A model generated the notes under the pieces. That model worked only from the letters and a program-made list of their open reading frames with translations, was not told where the DNA came from and did not search any database. The position numbers were made by a program, and so were the translations under genes. From Hyaloscypha bicolor E (lineage: Eukaryota; Ascomycota; Leotiomycetes; Helotiales; Hyaloscyphaceae): 64,000 bases of DNA. This document shows positions 10,140-24,479 of this stretch, in pieces (the first letter of the stretch is position 1; every line of letters starts with the position of its first letter). Location of the stretch: positions 931,247 through 995,246 of the forward strand of contig NW_020194575.1 of NCBI RefSeq assembly GCF_002865645.1, written 5' to 3'.

Positions 10140-11789
10140 CGCAAGTATGAATGATTTAGTATTAAGGCTATATATTTAGCTATAATAATAGCTATAGTAA
10201 TAGCTTTTTGCTTAATACTAGCCTAGCTAATCAAACTACCAAATAGAATAAAAACTATACTAGAAATTAATTTATAATCTTATAAATTGCTTTTATTATT
10301 AGTATCTAAATACCTAATAAATTCTTTATTAAATAAAGCATTATATGCAATGCTTATATTAAGTAATTCTTTAATATATTATATTATATAAAGCTTTAGG
10401 GCACAAATTAAAATAATTTAAATAGCTTATAATAAAGTAAAAATTAGGTTATAAAGCTAAAGAAGGTTATATAAGTAATCTAGTTTGACTTTAATATTTT
10501 ATAATATTAATATTAATTTTATTAAATATTATAGGTTCGGCTATTAAAGAAGTAATAAATATATAACCTTTTATTTAATACTTTAAAAATATATTTATAA
10601 AATACCGATTTTAATATAAAAATATTATACTATTTTATAAATATATAATTTTTATATTTAGAAGTATTTTAATTTCTTTATATTAGTTATATCAAATTTC
10701 TAAATTAAGCTTTAATATTATTAATATAATTTATATTTTTTCTAATAATAATTAAAAGTAATAACTAATTAGTCTTATATTTTTAATAAATATAAAATAT
10801 TAAATTACTAAATAATTACTAGAATTTAATAAAGAATTTTTTTTAATTATTTAATATTAAATCCTAAAAGCTTATTTTAAGCTATAAATACTTTTTTATA
10901 AATAGTAAATAAAATTAATTCTTTTAATAAAATTAAGAAATTATTTTATATAATATTTCTTTTCTAATTCTTTATATAAAAACGCTATTTAAATATTTAT
11001 TTATTATATATAAAGCTTATATATAGCTATTAAAGCTATTATAATTCGAATAATAAAAGATTAAATTATAGAAATAAAGGTTTTTAAAGTAATTTATATT
11101 ATATTCTTATATTATAAATTTAGATTTATAATATTTATTAAACTTAATTTTAAAAATCTAATAATATTTAATAGTTTTTTAGTATTTTTATATTACTAGA
11201 TTTTATATATAAATTTATAAATAAAAATCTAGCTTTCTTTTAATTAAAGGTTTCTAAAAATAAGTATTTAGACTAGAGAAAGCTTTTTTATTAATAATAG
11301 AATTTTGAAAGCTTTTATATTCTAGTTAGTAATTAGTAAAATATAATAATTAATATATTTTCTAGTAATTCTAGTTAATTTTAAAAAATCTAAAAAGTAA
11401 TTTATTCTTTAAAATAATTATTTTAATCGACTTTTAATTTATAAAATTCTATTTAGTAATATTTAGAAATATTATAAGTTTTTAATTTTTTAAAATAAAA
11501 ATATAAGGAACTTATTTAGATTAGAAATATTTCTAATTTTATTATATAATATATTTTAAATAATATATTCTTTAATATTAAAATAATTTTCTTTATTAAT
11601 TTTCTAGTATTAATAATAATATTATTTATATTATTTATATTAGAGTTATTTAAATTATTTATAGAATTATTATTAAAATCTATAATAGTTTTTATTAGTT
11701 TTTTTATATAACTAAAATACTAGATTTAGAAATAATAAATAATTATTTATGTAAGTTTTAAATTCAATATCTAAAATTATTATAGCTAA
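10140..11789 (-). mobile_element. Ty1/copia family alpha fragment (RNase H and RT)
   Basis: On the minus strand the sequence near 10140-10300 reads as a copia RNase H (SIVFILFGSLISQASIKQKA, then IAIIIAKYIAL, with stops read as Gln). 10696-11779 is a copy of 46939-48113, where the copia reverse transcriptase block is clear. It is heavily RIP-mutated. The right edge is cut by the 5' LTR of gypsy B at 11790; the left edge meets the gene island at about 10140. No LTR was found for this copy. Confidence 0.7.
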
Positions 11790-12048
11790 TATAATATAAT
11801 AGGCTATACTTTTTAAAAATTATATTATTTTAGTAGTTTTAAAATTTAGATTATATAGTAAAGGCTATAGCCTTTTATATATAACTTATAGAAATTATAT
11901 AAGAAAGCTAGTTTTTCTATAGTTCTAAAGAATAATTCCTTATAAATATTTAATTAATTAAGCTTTTATATATTATATACTATTTATATTTTTAATTTAT
12001 TATTTTACTATTAAGTTATATTTTATATTCTAATATACTTTATATAAA
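11790..12048 (+). repeat. Gypsy B 5' LTR, left part (split by copia beta)
   Basis: It aligns with the first part of the 303-bp LTRs of gypsy A, starting TATAATATAATAGG (original TG start). At 12044-12048 the sequence ATAAA is the left copy of the 5-bp target duplication made by copia beta; the right copy is ATAAG at 34420-34424. The uninterrupted LTR of gypsy A has ATGGG at the same place, so both copies are RIP derivatives of ATGGG. The LTR resumes at 34425. Confidence 0.8.
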
Positions 12049-12335
12049 TATTAGTTTACTAGTAATATATAGTACTATTATATAAGTATAGAAGTACTAT
12101 TTATATAAGGTTAGTAAAGTTATTTAGAAGTAGGAATTATAGTATTATAGTATTAATATATAATTCCTAAATCTATTAAGCCTAAAGGAATCTAGTCTAC
12201 TAGTCAAGTTACTAATAAAACGCGAGGTTATATAACTATATCCTGTATTTCATATCTTATTATCTATATCCCATTACCTATATCCTATATCCCGTAACTA
12301 TATATGTAACTTGCAAAGAAATAGCTATACTAATA
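12049..12335 (-). repeat. Copia beta 3' LTR (287 bp)
   Basis: A 287-bp repeat starting TATTAG and ending AATA (original TG...CA). The partner copy at 34133-34419 has exactly the same length. A third copy lies at 59028-59291. The element reads right to left, so this is the 3' LTR. Confidence 0.8.
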
Positions 12336-15300
12336 CTAGAAACTCTCTAAAAAACGCGAAAAACAAAAAAATAGTATTTCTTTTTAATTATATATAAATT
12401 CCCTAATCCGGCCTAGTACTAGATCTCCCAAATACTATATATCTATATTACTTTTAAGGTTTTAGTTATATACTAAAGGTTATAGCCTTTTATATATAAC
12501 TTTCCCTCTTATAATATCCTCTTATCTTATATATCTATTCCTTATTTTATTTGCATTTAACTTATTCTTTCACGTCTAATTATATTATATTTGTATTAAT
12601 AAAGCACTTGAGGGTATTTAATAGCTTCGATTTCGTTATAGAGTTAGCAGAATTTAATTCTCTTTTAATCTACTTGACTTCCGTAATCTCTTATTATTTA
12701 TATATCTGGTAAAGATATATTATATTAATTATTAGGCATTTCTCTCGAGTAGTATCTAATTTAATAAGACATTTATATAATAACTTTGAATTTGTATAAA
12801 TAACTAGTAGTAGTTCTATTTCTAGTACTTTATTAATTATAGATTTAACTAAAGTGCCTATATTAAAACTATAAGCTATACTATAGAGTTCCGAAGCTAG
12901 AATACTTCTAGTAACTCTCTTATATTTAGTAAAGAACTAGTAAATAATATTAGTATATCTAGTTCTATTTACTAGAACTAGAATATATTTAATTTAAGAA
13001 AAGAGATCTCTATTATTTATAAATAAAGTATCTATAAAAACGATTAAATATAAGAACTTCTTTACTAGCTTTATAAATCTTAGTTCTCTAGTAATATTCT
13101 CAAATTATTATTAAATATATTTATTAAATACCTTTATATTAGTTTCCGAGAAATTAATAGCTTGAATAGTAATTAATAGGTTATATAAAGCTTCTAGTTA
13201 ATAGACTAATATAATATATACTCCTCTAGTATATTAGGTAATATATTAGTTCTTAATAAAAAGATTTTAATAAATAGTACCTCTATTACTTATAATAGTA
13301 ATATTTTTTATAGAAATAGTTCAGAGGTTTTTATACTAGTATTTTTATATAAGAATAATTCTAGTAGTATCTATATAAATAATATCTTTATTAAACTTGA
13401 GATTATAGTTAAAAGTAAGGGATTTATATTTCTTAGCCAAGAACTTAGCTTTATAAAGCTTTAATTACTTTGCCTTTATAAAATTATTAATTCTAATAAA
13501 TAAGGTATTATTAGTTTAAAGGCTAATAATTCCAAAGAGTTACTTACTATAGAAGAGGCAAGAATTATAAGTTAACTATTCTATAGAAAGCTTATTAATA
13601 TAATAGAAATAATAAGTTTTAAACTAGTAGTTTCTAGTTTCTAATATATTATATAATAGTTTTATAACTTTTAGAATAGAATTATTTTTCAGATTTAGCT
13701 CTCTAGCAAGTTTATAAAATAGATTAATATAGAAATTATAATTAAGTAAGGTTATTAATTAGATATAAGCTTATAAAATATTATATAAATATAATTCTAT
13801 AGTATTTATTATTATAGTAGTAATACTAAAGATAATTCTCTAGCTAATATATTAAATAATAGGTAATTATATTAATACTATATATTTCTTACTATTATTA
13901 TAGGCTTAAATAACTAGTTTTAACTTCTTAAGCTTTTTTTTTAATATTTTTATTTTTAATCTTATTAATAAACCGGGAATTAAAAATATATATTCTTTTT
14001 AGTACCTGAAATCTAGAAGTAATTTTAAATATACTCTTTTCTAGAAAGCTAGTAACTTTAACTTAATAGGAATTCTTATATAATTTATTATCCTATAAGA
14101 ATACTATAATATCCGGAATCTTATAAAAGTATCCTCTATTATACTTTAGTAAAATAGTAGAAATAGTAGAAGGAATTATATCTATATTATTTTTAGTCTT
14201 ATTATTAGATTTAGAAATAGATTCAGATTTGAAGTTATTAGTAATAATCTTAATATCCCTTATATAAAAGAGCTTTATAGAGATTAAATAGAAGGTAATA
14301 TTATTATATAATAGAACTAGTATATAGTTCTTCTTATTAATAGCTACTAGCTTATATAGTCTATTCTAATTATTAGATTAACTAGTATTTCCTTTATATT
14401 AAATAAGAATATTCGAATTTAGAAATAGTTTATAAATATTAGTAATACTAGAACTATTTCAGGTATTTAAAGTATTTATAATTTAATATCTAGCTTAAAG
14501 TTTCTGAATTTCTACTATTATTTTCTTAAATACTACTAATTATTATAATATAATAGATAATAAAGTATTATATTTAATTATTTGAGGTAAAGTACTATAA
14601 ACTAAAAGAGTTAGAATAATATTATTAGATTCTATAAAGTTATTAATAGCCTTAAAAGCTATTTAAAATATAGTATCTTTATTAATTCTATTAACTTTAG
14701 CTATAATAATAAAATAGGTATATTAGATCGGATTATAGTAGTATTTTATAATTCTAATAAAGTTATAAGCTTCTATAGAAATAATCTTAACCTTAGTTTC
14801 TATAGTATTTATAAGCTAAATAAACTTCTTACTAGTAAACTACTTTCTGGTATTTGCTATAATCTAATTAGAAGGGCCTAAATAGTTATTAATCTAGTAT
14901 TATTTAAGTATATTTCAGATATATATTATACTAATATTCTAGAGCTATTAGCCGGCTTAAGATTAAGTACCTTTATTAATAATATAAAATATAAACTTAC
15001 TAAAAATATAGAAAATATTAATAATAATAGAATAATTAAAGCTTATATTATCTCTTAGGTTAAACTTAAATTATTCGGATAATTAACTATATTTCTGGTA
15101 TTATTTATAATATTTTATAAGATATTTAAAGACTTCTATATTAATATTATAGTCTATTTATTCTAGTATATTTCGGAGCTTACTAATAAATAAATAACTA
15201 AAATAATAATATAGATATTATAATTTGACCTCTATAAAAAAACAGGAATTATAAATAAAGAATTCGGAAATAAAGCTTTATAGTATAGTATTTTAAAGTA

Positions 15301-16314
15301 GGAAAAAGTATCTAAAACATTATATTATAAATATATATTTTCTAGTAAAAGTAATAAGATAATTAGTAAGATTATTAAAATAGACTTCTAGCTTATCTAT
15401 ATTAGCTAAGCTAAATAAAAATAGAGTCTTTAAAGGTATAATATAGAATTATACTTACTTAATTAGTATATTTACTATTATAGATCTAATAGAAAATATC
15501 GATCCAATACTAAACTAAATATTAACTTAATCTTTAGTAGTTTTATTAAGTTCAATATTATTATTAGTTTACTAAAGAGCTTGGAATTAGTTAGAACTAG
15601 TAATTAAGTATCTAGAAGCTCTAGTATTAATTATAACTTTATAAAAATAATAAGTATTATATTTTAATATATTATTAATTATAAAAGTCTAGGCATTTTC
15701 TATTAAAGGTTTAATAGGCTCTAATATGTGATTTTTATTTATTATCTAGTATATAAGAAAAAGAGAAATAAGGTTATTTATAAAGATATTAGCTATAATT
15801 ATTAGTAAAATAGAAGTAGTAAAAGTAGCTAAAAAGCTCTTAACTAAAGTAAAGTAGAAATCTGAGTAATATTTCTTTTCTTTATTTATTTCTGCTAATA
15901 AAGCCTTAAAAGCATTATTTACTAGTTTGTTTTTATTACTCTTATTACCTTTTTTACCTTTAGCTTTAGTAATATATTATATATAAGTATTACTAAAGTA
16001 TTTATTAAAATTATAAGTATTTCAGGATTTAAACTAATAGATATTTCTATTCCTAAATCGAGCTTTCTTAGTCTCTTATTTTTCTAATATATATTTCTAT
16101 AAGCAGTATTCGGGCTTCTTATATATAAAATATAACTTTAAGATATAATTATTATAATTATAGGGCTTAAAATAGTTATTATAGGTTCCGAAATTATATC
16201 TGGATTTATATTAATAATTTCCGGAGAAATAATAGTTTAGAGAATTCTAAAAGTAATATTATTAATTAGTAAAAAAGATTTCGGGATTAGTTTATTATTT
16301 ACTCTTATATATAG
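12336..16314 (-). mobile_element. Ty1/copia family beta, pol and 3' gag part
   Basis: Minus-strand reading shows a fungal copia polyprotein. A gag zinc-finger fossil lies at about 16095-16165 (FIYKKPEYCL for an original Cys-rich FICKKPGCWST type). An integrase-like region at about 14300-15000 includes IEAYNFIRIIKYY and SLNSNILIQYKGNTSQSNN. The start of the reverse transcriptase is seen near 13950 (SRFINKIKNKNIKKKAQE). Stops are mainly TAA/TAG at Gln codons. The gag part continues beyond gypsy A, at 29424-29468 and 32389 onwards. The 3' untranslated part (12336-12640) holds an internally deleted gypsy-LTR-like sequence at 12451-12513. Confidence 0.75.
12451..12513 (+). repeat. Mini gypsy-LTR-like sequence with palindrome
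   Basis: About 63 bases match the middle and the extreme end of the gypsy A/B LTR (TTTTAAGG...palindrome...TTTCCCTCTTATA) with roughly 190 bases between these parts missing. The palindrome (12465-12500) has arms GTTATATA and AAAGG facing CCTTT and TATATAAC. It lies inside copia beta, outside any full gypsy LTR. Confidence 0.6.
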
Positions 16315-16617
16315 TATAATATAGCAGGCCGTACTCGTTAAAAATCGTATTATTTTAGCGGTTTTAAGGTTTAGGTTATATGGCAAAGGCCGCGGCCTTT
16401 TATATATAACTTATAGAAATTATATAAGAAAGCTAGTTTTTCTATAGACTTAGAAAAAGATCCTTTATAAGTATTTAATTAATTAAGCTTTTATATACTA
16501 TATACTATTTATACTTTACTATTTGTGCTTTTAATTTATTATTTTGCTATTAAGTCACGTTTTATACTCTAGTATACTTTATATGGGTTTTTATCTTATT
16601 ATAGTTTCCCTCTTATA
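16315..16617 (+). repeat. Gypsy A 5' LTR (303 bp)
   Basis: It starts TATAATATAGCAGG and ends CCCTCTTATA, the RIP forms of a TGTGG...CCACA terminal inverted repeat deduced by comparing the four copies. It contains the palindrome at 16375-16410, here with the GC-rich centre AAAGGCCGCGGCC retained. Its partner is 29117-29419. Confidence 0.85.
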
Positions 16618-19600
16618 TATTTTATAATAAGTAATATAGGAAAAATAGAAACTTTATAGTTAAGGTAATACTTTTATAAAGTTCTGAGAGATATTTATAA
16701 GGCGAATTATTAGCTTAGTAAGTTAAGAGAGAAAAGGGCTATTATAATACTTTAAGCCTAAGACCAAAATATTAAGGATATATAAGTATTAATTTTAGTA
16801 TCTTATATTAATTTCTAATATATCTAGTAACTTGGATACGGATTAGCCATAAGATATAATTACTAGTATAGTATATAAGGATAGTAGAAATAGAGGCTAA
16901 CTATAAAAGAAAAGAAGTAAAGGAAATAGAATAAGAAAAATTATACTAAGATAGTATAAGTTAGATCTTAGTTAGAAATAGACTTTAGTATTCGGAAATA
17001 AAGTTATATTATTAATTTATATATTACTTTTAGTTATAGTAAAAACGGGAATAAAGATAGTATTAATTTTAGTAAAAAAGCTTATTCCTAAGTCCGGAGA
17101 AGATATTTAAAAGAGAAAATACCCTTAAATTTAAGTAAAATAGTAAACTAGAATTAGAAATAAGAATTAAAAAGAAATCGGAAATAAGAAATTATATAGA
17201 TAAACTAGAGAAGCTTCTAGAGAAATAAATAAATACTAAGTAAAGAGATAAAAGAAAATTCAGAAAAGTTAGAAAAATTAATGAAATTATATTTATTATT
17301 TTTATTATTATCTTTAATAGTATTAATAGATATACCTAGTTTAGTAAAATTAAAGGAAAGTATAGTAGATATTAAGCTAAAGAAATAGGAAAGAAAATAT
17401 AAGTAATAGAAATAAGATAAGAAAAGCTATTACTTTATTACTACTAATACTAAAACTCAAACTTTAACTATATCTATTATTATTAACTGGTTTTTCCCTA
17501 ATTCCGGTTCCTAAATTAAAAGATATACTTAAACGAGAAATTAGTTCTTTAGAAATATTATTAATAGAAGTCTCAGGTATAGAAACTCTATAATTAGCTA
17601 TAGAAGAAGTTATTAAGATTAATATAGCTAAGAATAAGTATATACTAGTACCGGGTTTAAACCTGCCGCTTATAAGAGCTTCTAAAATACTATGGTTTTA
17701 GGGAAGTAATATCTCTATATTCTTGAAATAATATATGAATATATATAAAAACTATTATATTTCTAATAATACTAAAAGAGAGAGAATTATCTATTATATC
17801 TCGCCTATTTATAAGAATTAGATTAAGGCTATACCGGAGTATTATACTAATAATTCAGGAAATTACTAGAAGACCAAGTTCTTTAAGGCCTTACTAAAGG
17901 AATTCCGAAAATATAACTAGGAAATACTTAAAATTAGCTATAACTTTCTTAATTAGATTATTATATAAGCCTAGAATAAAGAAATCTCATTCAAGTCTTA
18001 TATTAATATATTTAATAAAGAGAAAAGAAATAAATGAAATTACTTAGTACTAAGAATTTATAAAAGAATTATTTATTCTAGTAAGAAATTATATTTTTAA
18101 GGATATAAACTTCGAGCCTATAGATATTTCTACTTATAAATATAGTAAAATATATAAGAAGGCAGTAATATTCTATTAGTATAAAGAGAAGAAATACTAT
18201 TTTAATATTACTAATAACTTAGATATATCTAGACTTAGATAAGAATATTTAGATATAGTAGTTTATAATATAGTTCCCAAACCAGAAAATAATTATTCTT
18301 TACTAGTTCCTCCTATTATACTTCCTAAAGCTATTATAGGTATAAGTAAGAAAAGAACCTAGTCTATAGCTAATTATATAAAGCCTACTAAAAATAGTAA
18401 ATCTAAAAGAAATAATATTAACTAGCTAATAAGAAGTTTAGAAAAACTATCTATTATTACTATAACTTAAGAAGACCTATAGAAATAACTTAATATAGCT
18501 ACTATTATAATTCGAGAGAATATTTGTAGCCTATTTATATAACCTAGTTAACTATAATAAATATAGCTAGTATAATAGTATTAGTAGCCTAGTAAGTATA
18601 ATTCGGGTTTTCGGGAAAAATATACTAGAGTTTATAATAAAGGATATAGAAAATACTATAATAGCTATAATAGTTAAGCTAGATTAGGTAAAGAATTTAG
18701 ATAATTATATTCTAGAGGAAATTAATCTCAAGTATAATTAGAAAATACTACTCAAGTTAATATAGCCTATAATATAAACCTAGAACTAAGAAAACGAATT
18801 TACTATAAATACTATAATAGGAATAAGGATAATAATATTAACCCAGAATATATCTATATCTCTTAGTTCTATTACTTACTAATAAAAGAACTTATAAATT
18901 ATAAATATACTTACTAATTTAATAAAAGATAATATAAAGGGCCTTTTAAGCCTGGATAAGAAAGTATTTCTTTCTTCCTTACTAGTAAGTACTAGTAGTT
19001 TAATTAAATTATTTCCTAAGTTAAAGGAAAAGAATTTAATTATAATTTAAATACTTGGCCCAAAAATATCTAGAGATTAACGGGAAATACCTAGTTTACT
19101 AGGTAAGAAAGAAAAAAAGAAACTAGCTAACCGGAATTTATATATAGAAGCAAGCAAGTTATATTTAGGAAATCTAAATAGCTGCTTTACCTTAGAGGAA
19201 ATTATATTAGAATTACTAATATTTCAGGTTCTGGAATTAATAAATAATACTAAGATTTGGCTATAAATAGTATTTCTATTAATACTATAATAGGTTCTTT
19301 ATTAAAAAGAGAAAAAAAAGAAATAGAAATAGCTAAAGAGGTTTTCTAAAAATAAGCCAGAATAGAAGAAAAGCTATTTTATATAAAAGGCCAGAAGAAT
19401 ACTATTTTAAGAAGTAATAAATAAGGAAATAGTCTAGCTAAGGATATAAATATTAATAATTCCGGGAATAAATAAGACAAATTAGGAACCTAGTATATAC
19501 TTAACTATAATAAGTATAGAACTTCCGAAGTTAATAATATTCTAATAAGATTACTAAAGAAAGTAATTATCCTATTTCCGAGAACTTAGAAAGAAATAAG

Positions 19601-21170
19601 AATACTTATTAATACTTTAAAAATACTAGATCTAGCTACTATATTTTAGAACTAATAAATTAAAAATAATACTTCTTATTTTACTATCTTATAAATAGGA
19701 AATACTATTATATTAAATATAATTAAATATACTAGAAAATCTATAGAGCTAGTAGCTATAGCTTATATAATAGATAGAATATTTAAGAAACTAGAAATAC
19801 TAGCTTAGATACCTAATACTAATAGAATTATTTAATTTAAAGATAATAGTATTAATATTCGGATATTACTAGCTTATAAATATATTATATAATCTCTATA
19901 TCTCTAATTTATACTTTAAAGACCTTAAAGAAATATTAAATATAAAAGAATAATTAATACTAGAACTAAAATTAATATTCTCTTTAAAAAGATCTCTAGA
20001 AATATTAGTAAAGCAATATATAATACTATAGATTATTAAATATCTACTATTACTAGGGCAGAATTTGGATTTATAGGAATAGTAAAGCTTAGAGCTAAGA
20101 TTATAAATAGAATAAAATATAAAGATATATTTTTCCTAGTTAAAGAAGCTCCAAAAATCCTGCTTAGTTAATTATTCTTAGTAAAAATAAAAATAAAAAT
20201 TATATATAAAAGTAATAGTTTATAGAATAGAAGATTTACTAACCCTAAAAATAACTAGAATACCTATATTATTATAATTATTTTACCTTTAAAAAATACC
20301 GGAAAGCAGAAAAAAATAGTAGTTTAAGAATATTAAGTTCCTAGAATTAAGAAATTAAGTAATATGAAATAGGAAACTAAAAGTAAAAAGAAAAAATAGA
20401 GCCTGGTATTATAACCGGTAATAATATTAGGGGAAATAGGAAGATACCGGAATTTCCTATAGATTCTTTTATTTTAGGTTTAGGAGTTTAGGAAATTAAT
20501 AATATTTTTAGAGAAACTAAAGTAGAAAAGGCTCTAATTAGAGTATTATTAAGAGTAGTTCCGGAATTAATAGAAAAAGAAGCAAAAAGAGTATTAAGCG
20601 AAAATATTTCTAAAGAAGAAATAAAGTAATATCTCCTAATAATAAAGAAATATATTCCCGAAACTAAGAAATATTAAACTTAAGACTAGAAAGAATTCTA
20701 AAATATATAGGAGCTTAAGGAAAGTATATTAAAATACTAGACAAAAAGATATTCTTTATACCTAACTAGAAAAAAGCTAAGTAAGAAGGTTATAAACTCC
20801 GGAAATTAGATAAAAAGAATACTAGAGAAAATAGCTATAGCTCTTAAAAAAAAAAAAAAATTATAGTTTATTTCTAGTTATAGAAATATATAAAATAAAG
20901 AATAAGAAAATTTAACTAGTAAATACTAATAATAGAACTAGAAAAGGCTTTAGTAAATATCCGGACTAGTTTAAGAAATCTAAAGCTAAAGAATACCTAT
21001 AGGAATATACTAGGAAATATAAGAATTATCTTTTACTAAGAATATTAGCTATTCCAAAAGATTTATAACTTACTTTGGAATATCTTAAATAATTAGATAT
21101 TAGTAACTAGCTCTAAGAAAAGAAACTAGCTATATTCCGAGAATTAATAATTAATTAAGAAAATACTATT
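16618..21170 (+). pseudogene. Gypsy A gag and protease region (RIP-inactivated)
   Basis: The region follows the 5' LTR and is shared with gypsy B (34455 onwards) and with gypsy C on the minus strand. A gag-like part extends to about 18900. A segment near 20040-20300 reads LLLGQ and then LFLVKIKMKI, like the end of gypsy protease domains (LLGQPF...). Frames are interrupted by many TAA/TAG. Exact domain edges cannot be set by eye. Confidence 0.55.
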
Positions 21171-22590
21171 ATATTTAATTAGAAAGAAATAAGAAAAGTC
21201 TATAAGAATATTAGCTCTCCTATTCTAATTAAGGCTATTAAGTATAAAGCCTAGTAAGAAAAGAACTTTCCGTATCCTAAAGCTTTAGTACTAGTAATAG
21301 TAAAAATACTATTAGAATACCTAGATTATAGAATCCTTAAGAAATATAATAGATTTTACCGAAACCTATAGTTCTTAGTTATAAAGAAGGTTACTAGAAC
21401 TTATAGACTAATTAATACTACTATAAAGATGAATTTAGTAACCTTACGGGATACTAACCTACTCCTGTTTACTAATAAGATTTTAAAGGAATTTGCTAGG
21501 TATACTTATATTTCTCTAATTAATTTCTTTTCTAGATATAATTAACTTATACTAGATACTTATAGTAGAGATTTAACTATATTTATAATGCCTCTAGGGC
21601 TATTAAGAATAACTATACTACCTTAGGAAGCTACTAATTCCGTTATATAATTTATATAGGTTATTATAACTATTCTAGAAAATCTATTTCCCAAAATTAC
21701 TATACTATTTATTAATAATATTAGAATTAAGGGACCTTATATAGACTATAATAGGCAGCTTATTTTACCTGGAATTCGGCGTTTTATATTTGAATACTTT
21801 TAAAACCTGGATATAACCTTAAATAAAATTAAATAAGCTAGAGCTAGTATTAGAGAAAAATTATAGTTCTATTATAATAGTATAATTATTATTAGTTTTA
21901 TCTATAAAGTACTTAGAAGAAGCCCTTTAAGTTCAGGAATTACTAAGATCTTAAAATAGATATATTATAATAATATAACTAAAAGTAAGGCATTTATTAG
22001 AATTATTATTTATTATTATATTTAGATTAAAGGCTTTATAATTATTACTAAACCCATTTATTACCTAATAAGAAAAGATATAATATAGGACTAGGGTAAT
22101 AAATAAGTACTAGCTATATAAATTCTTTAAGAAAAGCTTATTACTATTTTAATACTCTATAAATTATACTATAATTTATTAGAAAATTAGGGAATAATTA
22201 TATTAGTAGTAAATACTAGCTTAGATAAATAGAGCGGGACTCTTAATTAATATAATAATAAAGGGAAAAAGAAAGTTATATAATATAAGTCTAAAATCTG
22301 GAATAATACTAAATAGAGATATAATATTATTAAGAGAAAATACTAAGGGCTAGTAAAATATCTATAGAAAGTATGATTCTGGCTATATGAAGTTTACTTT
22401 ATTCTTAAACTAGATACTAATACGCTTATTATATAGCTAAGCAAAGTAGCTACGGATCTTCTTAGAGCTCTAGTTATTTGCTAGCTAGTATAAATTCAAC
22501 TATTCGACTTTAAAATTAAATATATTAAGAGAACTAAGTATACTATTACTAATAGATTATTGAGATATCTATAGTAAGAAAATAATACTA
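21171..22590 (+). pseudogene. Gypsy A reverse transcriptase and RNase H (RIP-inactivated)
   Basis: Reverse transcriptase motifs of the fungal gypsy type are visible: RLINTTIKMN, then LRDTNLLLFTN, FFSRYNQLILDTYSRDLTIF, PLGLLRITILP and QEATNSVIQF. The catalytic box reads FINNI at 21708-21722, where an active enzyme has F-x-D-D; both Asp codons (GAT) became Asn (AAT) by G-to-A change. RNase H follows at about 22190-22560 (WLYEVYFILKLDTNTLIIQL and IQLFDFKIKYIKRTKYTITN). The enzyme would copy RNA into cDNA but is certainly dead here. Confidence 0.8.
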
Positions 22591-22840
22591 AAAATAATAA
22601 GAATATTAATAAATAATTAGTAATAGAGCTTAATACTATTAGAATAGTACCTATTAAACGAAAAATCTAGTTAAAAAAAATAGTTCCGGTTTAGTTATAT
22701 AATATTATTTTAAGGAATTAGACTTCTAAGACCTTTACTAGATATTTGGATAATAGTATTTAGTTATTAGAGATTAATAATTAAAGCCTTACTATATCTG
22801 AAAGCGAATTAATAATATTAAAAAATAATAAAATCCGGAA

Positions 22841-22876
22841 GTTATATAATAAAGGCTATAGCCTTTTATATATAAC
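22841..22876. repeat. LTR-type palindrome inside gypsy A pol
   Basis: A near-perfect 36-base palindrome (arms GTTATATA and AAAGGC) identical in type to that in the gypsy LTRs lies between RNase H and integrase, with no other LTR sequence around it. Confidence 0.65.
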
Positions 22877-23084
22877 CTCTGGCAAAATAATGAATAATAA
22901 TACTAACTTATATACTTTACTTAATAGCCCGACTATTTTACTAAATCCCTTAAATAATAGCTATTCTAAATAATACCAGAATATTATATAATATCTTATA
23001 ATACTTTCTAGACCGGAAGAAATATCTAGAGCCAAGTTTCGAAAGCTAAGTAAAGAAGCTTTAAATTATAGTATAAGAGATTAA

Positions 23085-24475
23085 TTACTATAGAGAATTA
23101 TATCCAAACTATACCTATCTTAACTTATTATTAATAATTAAGAGTAAAGGGAAATTATTATTAAAGAGCTATATAATAAGATTAGATATACCAGAAAAGA
23201 AAGTACCTTTTACTTAGTAGCTAGCTACTATTACTAGAAAGGTTACTATAACTATATATAGAAATATATTAATACCTATAAGGTCTATTAGTATAAGAGT
23301 AAAAAAAACAAGAAAAAGCTTTATATCTAATAAAAGCTATATTCCTTTTCTATTACCTTGGGATTAATATAATTAAACTACTAGACTATAAAGGATATAA
23401 CTTATTAGTTATTACTAGAGATAACTTCTCAGGATAGGTTAAAGCTAGACCTTTAAAGAACCTAACTAGTAAGAAAATTACCAAGTTTATTTGGGAAGAA
23501 ATTATTTATAGGTATAATTTATTTAGATAACTTAAGGTAAATAGCAGATTAGAATTTAAAAAAGTAGTAATTCAGGAACTTAATAAGCTAGGGATTAATA
23601 GAATTATTATTTTGGCCTATAATTTTAAAGGAAATAGTATAATTAAAAAAAGATATTAACTAATTATTTAAATACTTATTATACTTATAATAGATAAAAA
23701 GAATCCTTAGGTAGATTTATTACTATATATTCTATTTACTAACTAAATTACTATATATAGACTAACTGGATTTATTTCCTTTTATATAGTTTATAGCAGG
23801 AAAGCTATACTACCTATAGAAATACGCTTTCTAACCTAGAAAATACTTGGGTAAGACAAAGTTTATAATAGAGAAATACTTCTGGAAATATATATAAAAT
23901 AAATATAAATAAGAAATAAAGATATTAAAGAAGCTAGAATAAAGAAAGATAGATAATACTAAGAGGGAAAAAAGTAATTTAATACTATTTACTAGATTTA
24001 TATAAAGTCTATTTCTAGAAAGAATCTGGTTCTTATATATAATATTAAATTAATAAATTAAGACAAGTTAAGAAATATAAAGCTACTATACTACTAGCTT
24101 GGCCCGTATAGAATAAGGTATATAAATTAACTAAAAGAATACTATATACTAGAAAAACTTAATAGTACTATACTTCAAAAAATATATACCGGGAATTAAC
24201 TTAAATAATTTATTAAAAGGAATAGATTCTAGTGTTTTCCCAAAAATAAAGTTAATAATAAATATATACCTATAAATAAATATTTCAAAACAGATATAGA
24301 ACTAAAAAAGGAAGTAGTTATAGAATACTATAAGCAAAATAATATTTAGAAGATCGAGAAAGCTACTAGTATTATTATATATATTCTAGAATTACCGGAA
24401 TTAGAGAAAGTAAAGTATATTTTCTTTATAAAAAACTAGGAAGAAGTATCTAATAATAGGAACTTTTCTTAACCT
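23085..24475 (+). pseudogene. Gypsy A integrase and C-terminal tail (RIP-inactivated)
   Basis: The region reads as a retroviral-type integrase: a former His-Cys zinc region with Cys codons turned to Tyr (near 23230-23290), then LLVITRDNFSGQVKARPLKN and IWEEIIYRYNLFRQLKVNSR, where the second catalytic Asp appears as Asn, then AYNFKGNSIIKKRY. The tail includes GPYRVYKLTKRI and LEELNST. It would insert the element cDNA; stops and lost acidic residues show it is dead. The frame fades at about 24475. Confidence 0.75.
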
Positions 24476-24479
24476 GAAA

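Noticed and set aside
10158..10221. Inverted repeat AGTATTAAG ... CTTAATACT
   Set aside because: It lies inside the copia alpha RNase H frame and is short; probably coincidental in AT-rich DNA.
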